In this document: positions 11,496 through 64,000 of the stretch, one piece after another | Numbering within the stretch: the first letter of the stretch is position 1 | Layout: each line of letters opens with the position of its first letter | Source: Plumapathes pennacea | Lineage: Eukaryota; Cnidaria; Anthozoa; Antipatharia; Myriopathidae | Assembly: GCA_964036295.1 (NCBI GenBank) | Contig: OZ038462.1 | Coordinates: 41,769,680 to 41,833,679 of the forward strand | Length of the DNA: 64,000 nt | Direction of reading: 5' to 3' | Position numbers and translations under genes: made by a program | Notes under the pieces: model-generated | The model's input: the letters and a program-made list of their open reading frames with translations, nothing else | The model's database searches: none | Told to the model about the DNA's origin: nothing

Positions 11496-13236
11496 TGTGA
11501 AATGCTGTGAGAGACACTTCGGAACCGCCCACAAAAACGTCTCAAGCAACACAAGCGCGAGGTGATTTACTGTTACCTCACCTAATCGCCACTATTATTC
11601 TACTATTCCTGCATGATTGTATAGTATTATAATCAAATGTTAAAAAGCTGTTCTAGATGGTTCACTATTATTTCACCCGATCTCCATTGTTATTCTACAC
11701 TTCCTGCTTGTACAGTTCTAGAATCGAATGTTAAAAGACTGTGCTAGTATCTAAGAACACTTACCAAGCACGCATTGGATAAATGATGCATTGCCGTTTG
11801 AGTGGTTTATTGTGAAATATCGTACAATATGACTTTATGTTTTTATGTACGCAGTTACATATACTCCACGATATGTTGAATATGTATGTTGTGCTTTGAT
11901 TGGGTGTGTGTGTTTTTTTATATAAACAAGACAAAGCCATAGTCAGCAATATACACAATTGTGTTCTTCAGGATTAGGGACGTGCACTCACAGCCTCAGC
12001 AGTTCAGTGGTAAAACTGTAACTATAAAAAGGTCCTACATCTGCTTTAAATGGGCACAGAAGATACAGATAGTCATTTTGGTTGTTCACGAAGTGCACAA
12101 AGAAGGTAAAGGACAAAATCGTGCTGAAAACCCTTCAGGTGTATTACGCATGCTCGTAAGACAGGGTAAGGGTTTGGGTACGAGATTGCGTTTATCATGG
12201 ACACAAAATTAATCACATTAGATCACATTTTCTATAAAAATGAACTTGACAAAGAGCGGTTTTGATATTTGCTTTGTTATTTGTATAAAATAGATGGTCT
12301 CCTTTTCGTGTGTGCAGTTAAAATCCAATTTTTTCCATAAAATCGTCTCACTGAAACATTTTGCCCCTATCTTTTTCGATGCAGACTTTGTGTTCATACA
12401 TGTCCTTGTTGCAACACTGTTAGTGATTGGGGGGAGGAGGGGGGGGGGGGGCATGTTTAAGTTAAGAAACGAAGAAACAGTCTGTTGTTGAAATGTAAAT
12501 AGTAATAAGATATAAATGTCTTGCTGGATGTCCCAATAAATTTTCATCTTTATTGTTTGTTCAGTGTGTCTAGGAGACTGATGCAGTCAGTCCAAGTCAG
12601 TCAATAGCTATTTCACCCTTTCACTCCAAAGAGTGATGAATCGCAATGTTTTGTCTATGTTTTACAGAAAAAAAACACACACATCAAAAGAGAGCTTGCT
12701 ATATATGGCTTATAGGCTGGAAGTAAATGGGTTAATTCTGAAGAATCCACTTAAAGAATTTCATCGGTAGAAATAACAGACTTTCCAGCGGTTTAACCAC
12801 GGCATCCACTAGACATCCGATGCAAGGGCAGCAGAAGCAGCAGCAACGAACTAACGAGAGAATCAAAACACTGGTGTCAACATCCGTCGCAATATATAGT
12901 AATACAAGTTAAGAACTTCGAAGTAAACCTTGCAAAAAGAAAACACTGGATCTGAAAGGCGAATAATTTAGGTAACTTGCTGTATTTTGAAGTGTTGCAG
13001 TGTCTTGATTAGAAGCCAATTCAATAGACATGTACAAGGATATTTTCTATGTTGGTTTATTCTTCAGTAGCACAACTGACTAAACCGCGGACTTGTCATG
13101 AAAAGCCGGTAAAAGGTTACGGATACAGATCCCAAATGCATGGCTGCAACAGTAATTAGGAAATAATGGTATTAGCTCAGTGAATTGCACATGTGTGTCT
13201 TAATGTGTGCGAAAATTTGGTTCAAATTAAAAACGT
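11496..13236. other. Chitinase 3' flank, no recognised gene
   Basis: No recognisable coding exon. An AATAAA at 12535-12540 is a candidate poly(A) signal for the chitinase transcript, implying a ~1-kb 3'UTR; this is unproven. An uninterrupted G tract sits at about 12440-12451. Short open frames here have no family motifs. Confidence 0.5.
12535..12540 (+). terminator. Candidate poly(A) signal AATAAA
   Basis: Canonical AATAAA about 1 kb after the chitinase stop codon, followed by T-rich and then GT-rich sequence. Assignment to the chitinase transcript is inference. Confidence 0.4.
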
Positions 13237-13242
13237 TTTATT
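13237..13242 (-). terminator. Poly(A) signal for the small minus-strand gene
   Basis: TTTATT on the + strand reads AATAAA on the minus strand, about 29 bases past the stop of the small membrane-protein frame. Confidence 0.45.
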
Positions 13243-13270
13243 GAATAGTGCCCTTGGATTAGGTAACAAC

Positions 13271-13560
13271 TTAGAAACAGCAATTGCAGTAATTACAGTA
13301 ACTACAGGTACCTGGTAAAAGCACAAGCCATATCAGTACTCCAATTAACGCTGTCACTGCGATGAAGGGAAGACAGAGGAGTCCGAGTATGCAGCGACAG
13401 AAGAGCCCACAAAATCCTGATGTTTGCTTTTTATTTTCATCTTTTGACTGACTTTCTTCGTCGCCTGATTTCTCATTAGCAGAAGTTTTCTGGTCTTCGT
13501 CCTTTTGCATAGGTTCGTGTTGCCTATTTGATGCTTCGACGTCTCTCGCCTCCGTAATAA
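13271..13560 (-). CDS. Small Cys-rich single-pass membrane protein, terminal exon
   Basis: Minus-strand reading frame ending in TAA (13273-13271). AATAAA lies only about 29 bases downstream on that strand (13242-13237), which is the main support for a real gene. From ATG at 13510 it encodes 79 residues: a charged Lys/Glu/Asp/Ser/Gln-rich N-terminus, a Cys cluster (FCGLFCRCILGLLC), a ~20-residue hydrophobic segment (FIAVTALIGVLIWLVLLP) and a Cys/Tyr/Asn-rich tail. The frame stays open upstream of that ATG to a plausible splice acceptor (gcag, just above 13560), so this may be the last exon of a longer gene whose first exon I could not place. I do not recognise the family. Confidence 0.45.
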
Positions 13561-14144
13561 CTGCAATGTTTTTAATGTATAGCCAGCAAGAGTCGGTTCT
13601 GCCGAGTGTTCACTTGGCTCAAAGAAATTTAACTGTAACCCAGTTATTTCTCCAAGTCCGTTGCGGTATATGCGCTGGAAGGATGTTTACCAAACAAGAC
13701 TTCCAGAGGCAATATAAGCACAGAAGTGTCTAATAATAATATGAATCCAAGCAAGTCTTGGAAACCCCAAAACAAGCTTTTGAACTGTTCGCCTCAATTA
13801 GACGTCTAAATGTCACCAGCTAAAATTGCCTCAGATGACACTTTACAATTTCCCGCTGGTGGTATTTGACAGGTCCAAAGAAGTCACTCTTTTGTTCAGG
13901 AATTAATTAAGTGGGCGTCGCACGCTCGTCCAATCAGAATGTCGGTTTCATGGCACTTCGCCGGGAGTCAAGTTTCACTTGCTATGCTAATGTGGAGGTT
14001 CCGCTGCATGTCACAATGTTCAGCGTGCTCTGATGGCGAGACCTGTTTTGAACCGGCCTGGCTTCAAGTTTCTAGGTATGTTTGCGGGCGCTGAAACATC
14101 CGACGGCTGGGATTACACCGCTCCAAAGCTAGGGTATTCAAGAA

Positions 14145-14315
14145 TTTTAGTCTAATAGGGTACAAGTTTTGTCTTTTTGGTCTGGAAAAGCGTCACAGAT
14201 TTTGCTTTTTAGTCTGAAATAGAGTGCACATTTTGAAACAAGTCTGCAAAGGGGGAAATGTGGGGATTCAGGTCTAAATTAGGGTAAAAAGAATCGTATA
14301 TTTTGGTCTGAAATG
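14145..14315. repeat. Degenerate short tandem repeat
   Basis: Roughly five imperfect units of about 35-40 bp built on ttttggtctgaaatagggta-like phrases (tagtctaatagggtac, tggtctggaaaag, tagtctgaaatagag, aggtctaaattaggg, tggtctgaaatggg). Confidence 0.5.
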
Positions 14316-15317
14316 GGAGCTTCCCACGATCAAGGGACACATTTCGGCAAACTTTCTGTCTTTAAATAAAAATTGAATGCAACAAAACGCTATAAAGCGT
14401 TAAAAAACATAATTTCTGTTCACCGTGTTGGCTAAAGTTCCTCGGCATTGAAGCGGACTTTATAGTTTACTTGTCTGACTTCGTCTGACCCTACGCCCCA
14501 CCCCTCACAGGGCCACACCTTTTGACCGAGTGGGCCCCAGACCCCCGTTCAAGTGTTATTTTCGCTGAGCTTGTCGGTTTCTTGGCATCTCTGTCCCTCC
14601 CTTTGTGTGGGTGTTTCCAGCCTTCATGTTTAATAAATCTGAGAATAGAGGCGGACACGATAATATCTGAGCGGTTTCCAAAAGTACGACGCGAGCTTCT
14701 AAGTGGTTCACGGGCATACTCCTGCGAAAAACAAAGTCGAGTTTGGCTTTCTAACTTCCTGAGGCTGAGAAACTTACAGATAATTTGCCCGGTTTCCGTG
14801 AACCGCTGCAAACCGCTCTGGATCCGGGTTCAACCAATCCTCACTATACTTTATAAAATTTGCACAAACATAATTGAGACAAAGGGTATTGTCGGCGCTA
14901 CATAAATAGCCCGGATGAATAGACCACAGTTCCACTTGCTTGACGTGCAATAACAGCCCTTGGGTGACCTCGGGTGACCATTGGTGTCTCGTTCCATAAG
15001 TTGCATAATTATTGTTCGTAAAAATTTATGTAGCGTACTATTATGCACAATTTAGAACTGATTCGAGGTTCTTAAACGACCCCTGCGTGTGCGTGACTGC
15101 CACGAGTGGAAGTCTCGAGACAAAAAGCGTTTAGCTGATTTATCGCTCTTCTGTGTCACGGGCTAGCTGTTTGCAGGATCTCTGTCATAAAGCATGTTGT
15201 TCTTTGGACTTCCAAGAAAGCAATAGCCTCCTTGTAGTAAGTTGTATGTGTGTACGTGTCCCGTAAAATGTGTGTGAAATAGGGTAAGGGTTTTCAGGTC
15301 CGGGCGGTACACCCCCT

Positions 15318-15339
15318 CCCCCCCCCCCCCCCCCCCCCC
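15318..15339. repeat. Poly-C homopolymer
   Basis: About 22 consecutive C. Similar G/C runs occur near 12440-12451, 17534-17559, 23369-23381 and 41765-41780. Exact lengths are unreliable in most sequencing data. Confidence 0.8.
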
Positions 15340-15804
15340 AGGGTACGTGTGTTGTGTGTTGTGCCGTGCATTTATAGCCTCGCACGCAATCTACACCAGG
15401 ACCGTTTGAGAGGCTGCTGTCTACCAGTTCCAAGGCCCTGTTGTATAAAGCGCTAACTCACGCTTTGTGTTGCGTTACAATTTACGTTACAAGATCTCGA
15501 ACATCAAAATTATATTTTTACTAATCTACATTTAAATGAAACATTGGCATATGAAGATTGGGCAATCTGTCAGTTGATTTGCCACTGATAAATTTGTAAA
15601 ATCCAAACTTTCGTGCGACACATACATTCTAACTGAAAGCTGTGGGCTCAAAGTATAAACTGAGTGAGCCTGTTTTAATGATAAAAAGCATTAAAATCAT
15701 TTGACCCAAGCTCATTATTGATGCATGAGTGACGCGAAGCTAAAACAGAATATATTATTTTGGTGACAGATTAGTTTCGTGAAGTGACGGATCCAGTGTT
15801 GACA

Positions 15805-18800
15805 ATGGAGAAGCTTCCCGCAATCGTTAAAGAGGTTGTTTCGCAAAAGAGCGAACGAGTACCAGAGAGCTTCAGAGTTGTACAAGGTTACGATTTTAAC
15901 AAAGGCTTGGACTATCACGCCTTACTTCAATCGTACCGAGCAACAGGCTTCCAAGCTATGCATTTTGGACAAGCAGTCGAGGAAATTAACAGAATGGTAG
16001 GGTTTGCCGGTTTTTATGAATTTTGCGGAGATTTTGTGCGCCATTTTGCTAAATAAGCCGATCTTCAGTGGTTTGGGTCGGCTGATCTGCCGCGCGGCGG
16101 CCGGCCCTCCTTCTTTAAGTGCGGTGACCTAAAACTTGGTCATTGCACTGAAGCTACACATTGTGCACGAATAGAGTTGTTTTATTTAACGCAACGCAAC
16201 TCAACTCAACGCAACGCAACACAGAACCTGTTCTCCTGTCGTGAAAATGGATGGCACTTCAAAGTCCAGCAACGCAACAATACCAATGTTTACATATTTT
16301 TTATTTAAATAATATTTATTCTTAACATTTGTTTCAAAAGCAGGAGGTTTATATGAGAAACTTATGTTATCTGTAGATGATGTACAGTACTAACATACAT
16401 TAAGTTAAAGAAAAATAATGAAAAAAAGGAAAACAGCAACAACCAGAAGAACGCTTCATTTGACACCTGTTTTAACTGGTGGAGTCACGCAATACTTAAC
16501 TACACATTAGCCCAGTTTAGACGCCGATCTTTTCATGAGCCGAATTTACTTCGAATTTGGGTCGACCCAAATTACTAAATTTCGCCTGTTGATTCAGACG
16601 CCGTACTTATTCGGCCGAACTTAAATGAACTGCTTGACAAATACATTTAAAAACATTAAAGAAACCCTCTCACCGTAGATGCTTTGCGCGCCCAGTGACT
16701 GATGGCGGCCATTTTTGTATCATACGAAAATGGCGGATTCTCATGTTTTTCTACGTTTTACCGCAAATTAAATTAGCACAAACTCAGAAAATGTATTGAA
16801 TATGGCAAGCAGCGACAGTCAGATCGATCAGTCATAATGTGGGCGCCTCAGGAAAGTCGAGCTGCAGACGTAAATATAAACATGGACGCACAAAGCATCT
16901 ACGGTGAGAGGGTCTCTTTAAAATAGTAGTTTATGCATTAGATTCGGCTCATGAAAAGTTCGGCGGCGGGGGACGGGAGATGGAAGAGCCTGGAAACGAT
17001 GTTGGTTCGGCGTCTGAATCAGAGTCGCTCCAAAGCCGTAATTCCTGGCTGGTCCAAGAGTGAAGTTACTCTAAAAAGCGCCGTCATAACCAAAGCCTAT
17101 TTGATGGCAAATACGTTGTAGACAACATCTAAATAACTGGTGCTTGTATTATTAGATTGCAAAGAGACGTGAGCCAATGTCTGAGTCAGAAGATAATCCA
17201 TGTGCAGAGCAACCCAATGAGAAGCCAATGACAAACTGCACAATCTTCCTGGGACTGACGTCGAACATGATATCATCAGGCGTGCGAGAAACAATTCGAT
17301 ATCTTGTGGAGCACAATATGGTACGTTACTCTGTTGTGAATTCTCTGCTCACATAAAGGATATTTTGAGCTAAAGTTTAACTGTTTTAATATGAATGTCA
17401 CAGATATGGAGATTCCATTTCTGAACCCATTTGCCTATGTTTCGCATCGTAATTAAGTAAATAAATGAATATATCGCTGAACTGACTCAAACTATCGTGA
17501 AGCGGAATTGAGGTGTCGGTGGATATTTTATAGCCCCCCCCCCCCCCCCCCCCCCCCCCGCAAAAAAAATAAAATAAAAAATCAAACCCTTTATCGTTAC
17601 AAGCTGTAAGTTTACCAGCAATAATAGCAGAGACTGGTTTTCTATAGCCGGTTTGCTTTGGTCCAGCATTGTTTTCCGTAATCGGCTCGCAAGCGAACAG
17701 CAAACTAACGACCGCCGCCACAAGGGCGCAATTTGAACTGACCTAACTAAATGATTTGCTCCTTTTCAGGTTGACTGTCTTGTCTGCACGGCTGGTGGTA
17801 TAGAAGAAGATCTCATGAAATGCTTAGCGCCATCTTATCTGGGGGCATTCGCATTGCAAGGGAAAGAGCTCAGGAAGAAAGGAATTAACAGGATTGGGAA
17901 TCTTCTAGTACCAAATGACAACTACGACAAATTCGAAAAATGGATTGCTCCTATTTGGACCCAGATGCTCGAAGAACAAAAATCCCACGTATGTGTGTTA
18001 ATAAGTGACTTTGTAACGAATCCCCAAACAACCAGCATGCAATCTTGTGGCTGGGTGTATGTTTTATGTTGGGGAAAGGGCAGTTTTGATTAAAGGAAAT
18101 TAAATTGACTTTCATATTTGTTTTCGGCTGTAGTTAACAAAAGGAATTCAGTTCGTATTTATTGCTGTTTCGATACCAACGAGACTGACTGTTATGCTGG
18201 GTATAACAGGCTTTATTTTTACATCAGGGAGTACACTGGACTCCATCAAAAGTAATTGCAAGACTTGGGAAAGAAATCAACGACCCATCCTCTGTGTGTT
18301 ACTGGGCTTATAAAGTAAGTGCGATTGCTCTTAATGTTACAAGTCCTGCCCTGACACTCTTGCTTCAGATTACGTGCTTTCTTAGTTTTAGTGTTCTTTG
18401 TATTGGCGAGAATGTCCTAGTTCCTTTTAGACTCTCGTTACCGTTTTCGTCTGGGGTTTCAAACTTTGCTCCTGCTTTTGTAAGAGTATAGATCAGTGAG
18501 TCAGAAGATAGAAATTATATAGGGAATCAGTTTTCTATCGCTGTTGGTTAAAGAAACTCGGCTTTGGAAGTTTTACTACACCTTTCTTTCAGAACAACAT
18601 CCCAATATTTAGTCCTGCTTTAACTGACGGAGCACTGGGTGACACGTTGTACATCAACTCCTTTGACAACCCTGGTCTCGTCATAGACATCGTACAAGGT
18701 ATATATCTGGCTTAGTTTGTAATATTCAAATCACTTATAGTTCACGTAGTTTGGAAAGGCAGGTTGCATGTATCTCGTAAGATGTTATAGGCTTAGGAAA

Positions 18801-19785
18801 CTTCATGGTACCGTCAAAACAATCTCTTCTATTTTTCTTCCAGATGTAAGGAGAATCAACAACCTTTCCGTGTATGCTAAACATACAGGGATGATAATTC
18901 TGGGAGGAGGTTTAATTAAACACCATATCTGCAATGCAAACTACCTGGTAAGATCTGAGACTAAGCTACACTGACTGCAACGGGTAGAAATCTCAATTAG
19001 TTTTTGTTCCTTTAATAAACACATTAGAATTCTATTTCTTAACAGCGCAATGGTGCGGACTTCGCGGTGTTCATCAACACGGGTCAGGAGTTTGACGGCA
19101 GCGACTCTGGAGCTCGGCCAGATGAGGCCGTGTCGTGGGGAAAAATAAAGATGAATGCCACTCCTGTCAAGGTAACAACTCCAAATTACAATGCTCTTCC
19201 AGCGGTGATTTTAAACAAACTGTTAGTGAAAACCGTAAACGTGGGTACAGCATTATTGAATCTGTCACAGCGTCTCGCTTGATCAAAGCTTGAATTTCGG
19301 AAAAATGGTCAGGTTTGGTAGCTTTTCGTATGGAACTCATACGTATGACAACAAAAACAGACCTGGAATTTTGGCAAAATGACACGTGAGCACTAACTAT
19401 CCCAGATCCATCCAACCTGAGTTTCAGGCTTCTCTCCCCAATCTCTTAGGCCGAGGGAAAAATACTTAGGTTAAGATCCATCTCAATGCGGGCCTGACTG
19501 CCGGCACGTTCAAGCTGTTGTAAAGCTACACGGTGCGCGTTTTGCTTTGGTTAGATAATTCTCGCTTCACTTCACACGGGCGGACGAGACAAACCCTAAG
19601 GTGCGGTTTGAACAAACGTTTAAGTCCGCTATGATATTTGTCAATTTTTTCAGGTTTATGGAGATGCCACATTCCTCTTTCCACTCCTGGTGGCAGAAAC
19701 GTTTGTCAGAAACTCCACGAACGGCCTGAAAAACGGATCAGACGACGTAGAGCCCAGGAACGGCTTCACAAACGGATCGTTTTAG
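15805..19785 (+). CDS. DHPS: Deoxyhypusine synthase
   Basis: Eight exons: 15805-15996, 17156-17320, 17770-17988, 18228-18314, 18593-18698, 18844-18947, 19046-19171 and 19654-19785. All have GT-AG borders; together they encode 376 residues, against 369 in human. The enzyme uses NAD and spermidine to convert one lysine of eIF5A to deoxyhypusine in the cytosol, the first step of hypusine synthesis. It aligns with human DHPS throughout: [109 protein letters not shown]. The catalytic lysine of human Lys329 corresponds to about residue 324 in SWGKI. The start is the first in-frame ATG before the conserved region. The C-terminal tail after FPLLVAETF is unlike human and rich in Asn and Gly. Confidence 0.97.
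16521..16965. mobile_element. Nested inverted-repeat element in DHPS intron 1
   Basis: Outer arms 16521-16545 and 16942-16965 share cttttcatgagccgaat in opposite orientation. Inner arms 16656-16690 and 16886-16920 share ccctctcaccgtagatgctt. A further gattcagacgccg motif at about 16590 is inverted near 17010. Foldback-type or MITE-like structure with no coding capacity; family not recognised. Confidence 0.6.
17534..17559. repeat. Poly-C homopolymer in DHPS intron 2
   Basis: About 26 consecutive C followed by an A-rich stretch (gcaaaaaaaataaaataaa). Confidence 0.85.
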
Positions 19786-20051
19786 CATTTCTGACCAATG
19801 TATGGACGTTTGTAATTGACGATTAAGTATTTCCTGCACGCAGATAGGACTTAAAGAATCGGAGGTGGTGTTGGAGAAAGAGTCAGTAAGCATCAACTCT
19901 TAATTCGACCTTAAACTCTCTTGTCCTTTCTGATGGCAACAGAAGCAAGTGATATATATCGTAAGAGCGCTTGAGACGGTTTCTTTAAAAAAGAATACGA
20001 GTCGTCATGGTGACTTTTTATTCTAGTGTGAAGGATTAGAAACGGTGTGTA

Positions 20052-20057
20052 AATAAA
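20052..20057 (+). terminator. Candidate DHPS poly(A) signal
   Basis: AATAAA about 270 bases past the DHPS stop codon, the first canonical signal after the gene. Confidence 0.55.
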
Positions 20058-20110
20058 TATTTCATTTAACTGATTTGCGAGCTTGAGCAGAACAAATGTC
20101 GGGGAGATTC

Positions 20111-20132
20111 ACACACACACACACACACACAC
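20111..20132. repeat. (AC)n microsatellite
   Basis: About eleven uninterrupted CA units. Confidence 0.9.
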
Positions 20133-20789
20133 AACTTCTGATGTTTCCCTTTGTACGTCGGGTCCCTGCTAAGGCCTGGCTCACCACACAAAATATGGCG
20201 ATCTTATTCCAAAGATGGAAGATTTTTTGTTTGTTTTTTTTTGCTCTATTTGAGCAATAATGATCTTCGCCTACTGACAACAGTAAAATATATCTAACGG
20301 ATTTATTTACAAACTACAATCTTGAATAAAAGTTCGACCAGAAAAAGCACACAACATATTTGGGATATTTCGCTAATTGGCTGGAGTAAACTGAATAATT
20401 TTTGTATGGGGAAGCTCCGTCTGGGCTTTCAGTTAATTCATTTTTTTATGTACCACCGCTTTGTTGTCTCCAGTAACAATTTGCCCCACTGAAACACCAC
20501 AACGCAATTTCTTCCAAGGTCTCATGAGCGCCAAAACAACTGACACAGTCTATTTACACCAATAATTTCATAACCAGGATAGAGAAAACGCCTATACAAG
20601 TTTGTGGTGTACGTCCTTTATAGTACCAGCCTGATTTCGTATAGACCCTTTAAAACACCAAAAAGCATCGTGATAATATATTTTTTGAAACAGCCCGCGT
20701 TGCATTCCGCTGACACCAAACTTGCTGCGCATTACGTGTGTGTCAGCTCTGTCTCGCACGGGGGCATGCGCGAGGGCCAAGATGAAAAC

Positions 20790-63969
<43,180 letters not shown>

Positions 63970-64000
63970 GTAGTTTCTCGGGAAATTTGATAACTTTTAC

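Larger units (their letters stand above)
13561..15804. other. Intergenic region upstream of DHPS
   Basis: No supported gene. It holds a CCAAT motif (gtccaatcag near 13930), a short ATG-led frame with a good donor-like end (14033-14075, tctag|gtatg) that could be an orphan first exon, a degenerate tandem repeat (14145-14315) and a C homopolymer near 15318-15339. The DHPS promoter should lie just before 15,805; no TATA box is evident. Confidence 0.5.
19786..20789. other. DHPS-LRBA intergenic region
   Basis: About 1 kb containing the DHPS 3' end, an (AC)n microsatellite at 20111-20132 and presumably the LRBA promoter and 5'UTR just before 20,790. I see no TATA box. The frame is open upstream of the LRBA start, with another in-frame ATG at 20766. 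Confidence 0.55.

Noticed and set aside
14522..14905. 127-aa frame upstream of DHPS
   Set aside because: No recognisable family and no promoter or splice context. Overlapping frames on both strands suggest chance.

Overview
The window is intron-rich metazoan DNA, most likely from an anthozoan cnidarian (stony coral or anemone). This rests on gene content, protein divergence from vertebrate orthologues, introns of about 0.1-1 kb and many small inverted-repeat elements. The species call is inference. There are no bacterial-style operons. The main protein-coding genes all read on the + strand.

Region 1 (1-11,495): the 3' part of one very large chitinase gene. Six introns, all in phase 1, cut each GH18 domain at the same internal point. 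Every internal exon therefore carries the back half of one GH18 domain, a Ser/Thr linker and the front half of the next. Six complete GH18 domains plus the back half of a seventh are encoded (2,982 residues in the window). The first exon also carries four six-cysteine modules, and the last exon ends in a hydrophobic tail that looks like a GPI-anchor signal. Internal exons and their introns form a nearly identical tandem array with a 1,638-bp period.

Region 2 (11,496-15,804): mostly non-coding. It holds a likely small minus-strand membrane-protein exon (13,271-13,560), homopolymer runs and a degenerate repeat.

Region 3 (15,805-19,785): a complete eight-exon deoxyhypusine synthase gene (DHPS, 376 aa).

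Region 4 (20,790-63,969, running off the right edge): 44 coding exons of the LRBA/neurobeachin gene (2,390 codons in one continuous frame). They cover the N-terminus, ConA-like domain, armadillo/DUF4704 region, an acidic linker in one 1.36-kb exon, the DUF1088-type region, the PH domain and a complete BEACH domain. The WD40 repeats lie beyond the window.

Region 5 (43,527-44,621): an intronless MAB21L1/2 gene nested in the 17.4-kb LRBA intron 34. In vertebrates MAB21L1 sits inside NBEA and MAB21L2 inside LRBA, so this is an ancient conserved nested pair. The rest of that intron (44.6-58.3 kb) is long, T-rich, poor in recognisable repeats over its first two thirds, and a candidate regulatory or long-UTR region.

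The introns also hold a tRNA-derived SINE, a truncated LINE tail, several inverted-repeat/MITE-like elements, minisatellites and a ~390-bp AT microsatellite.
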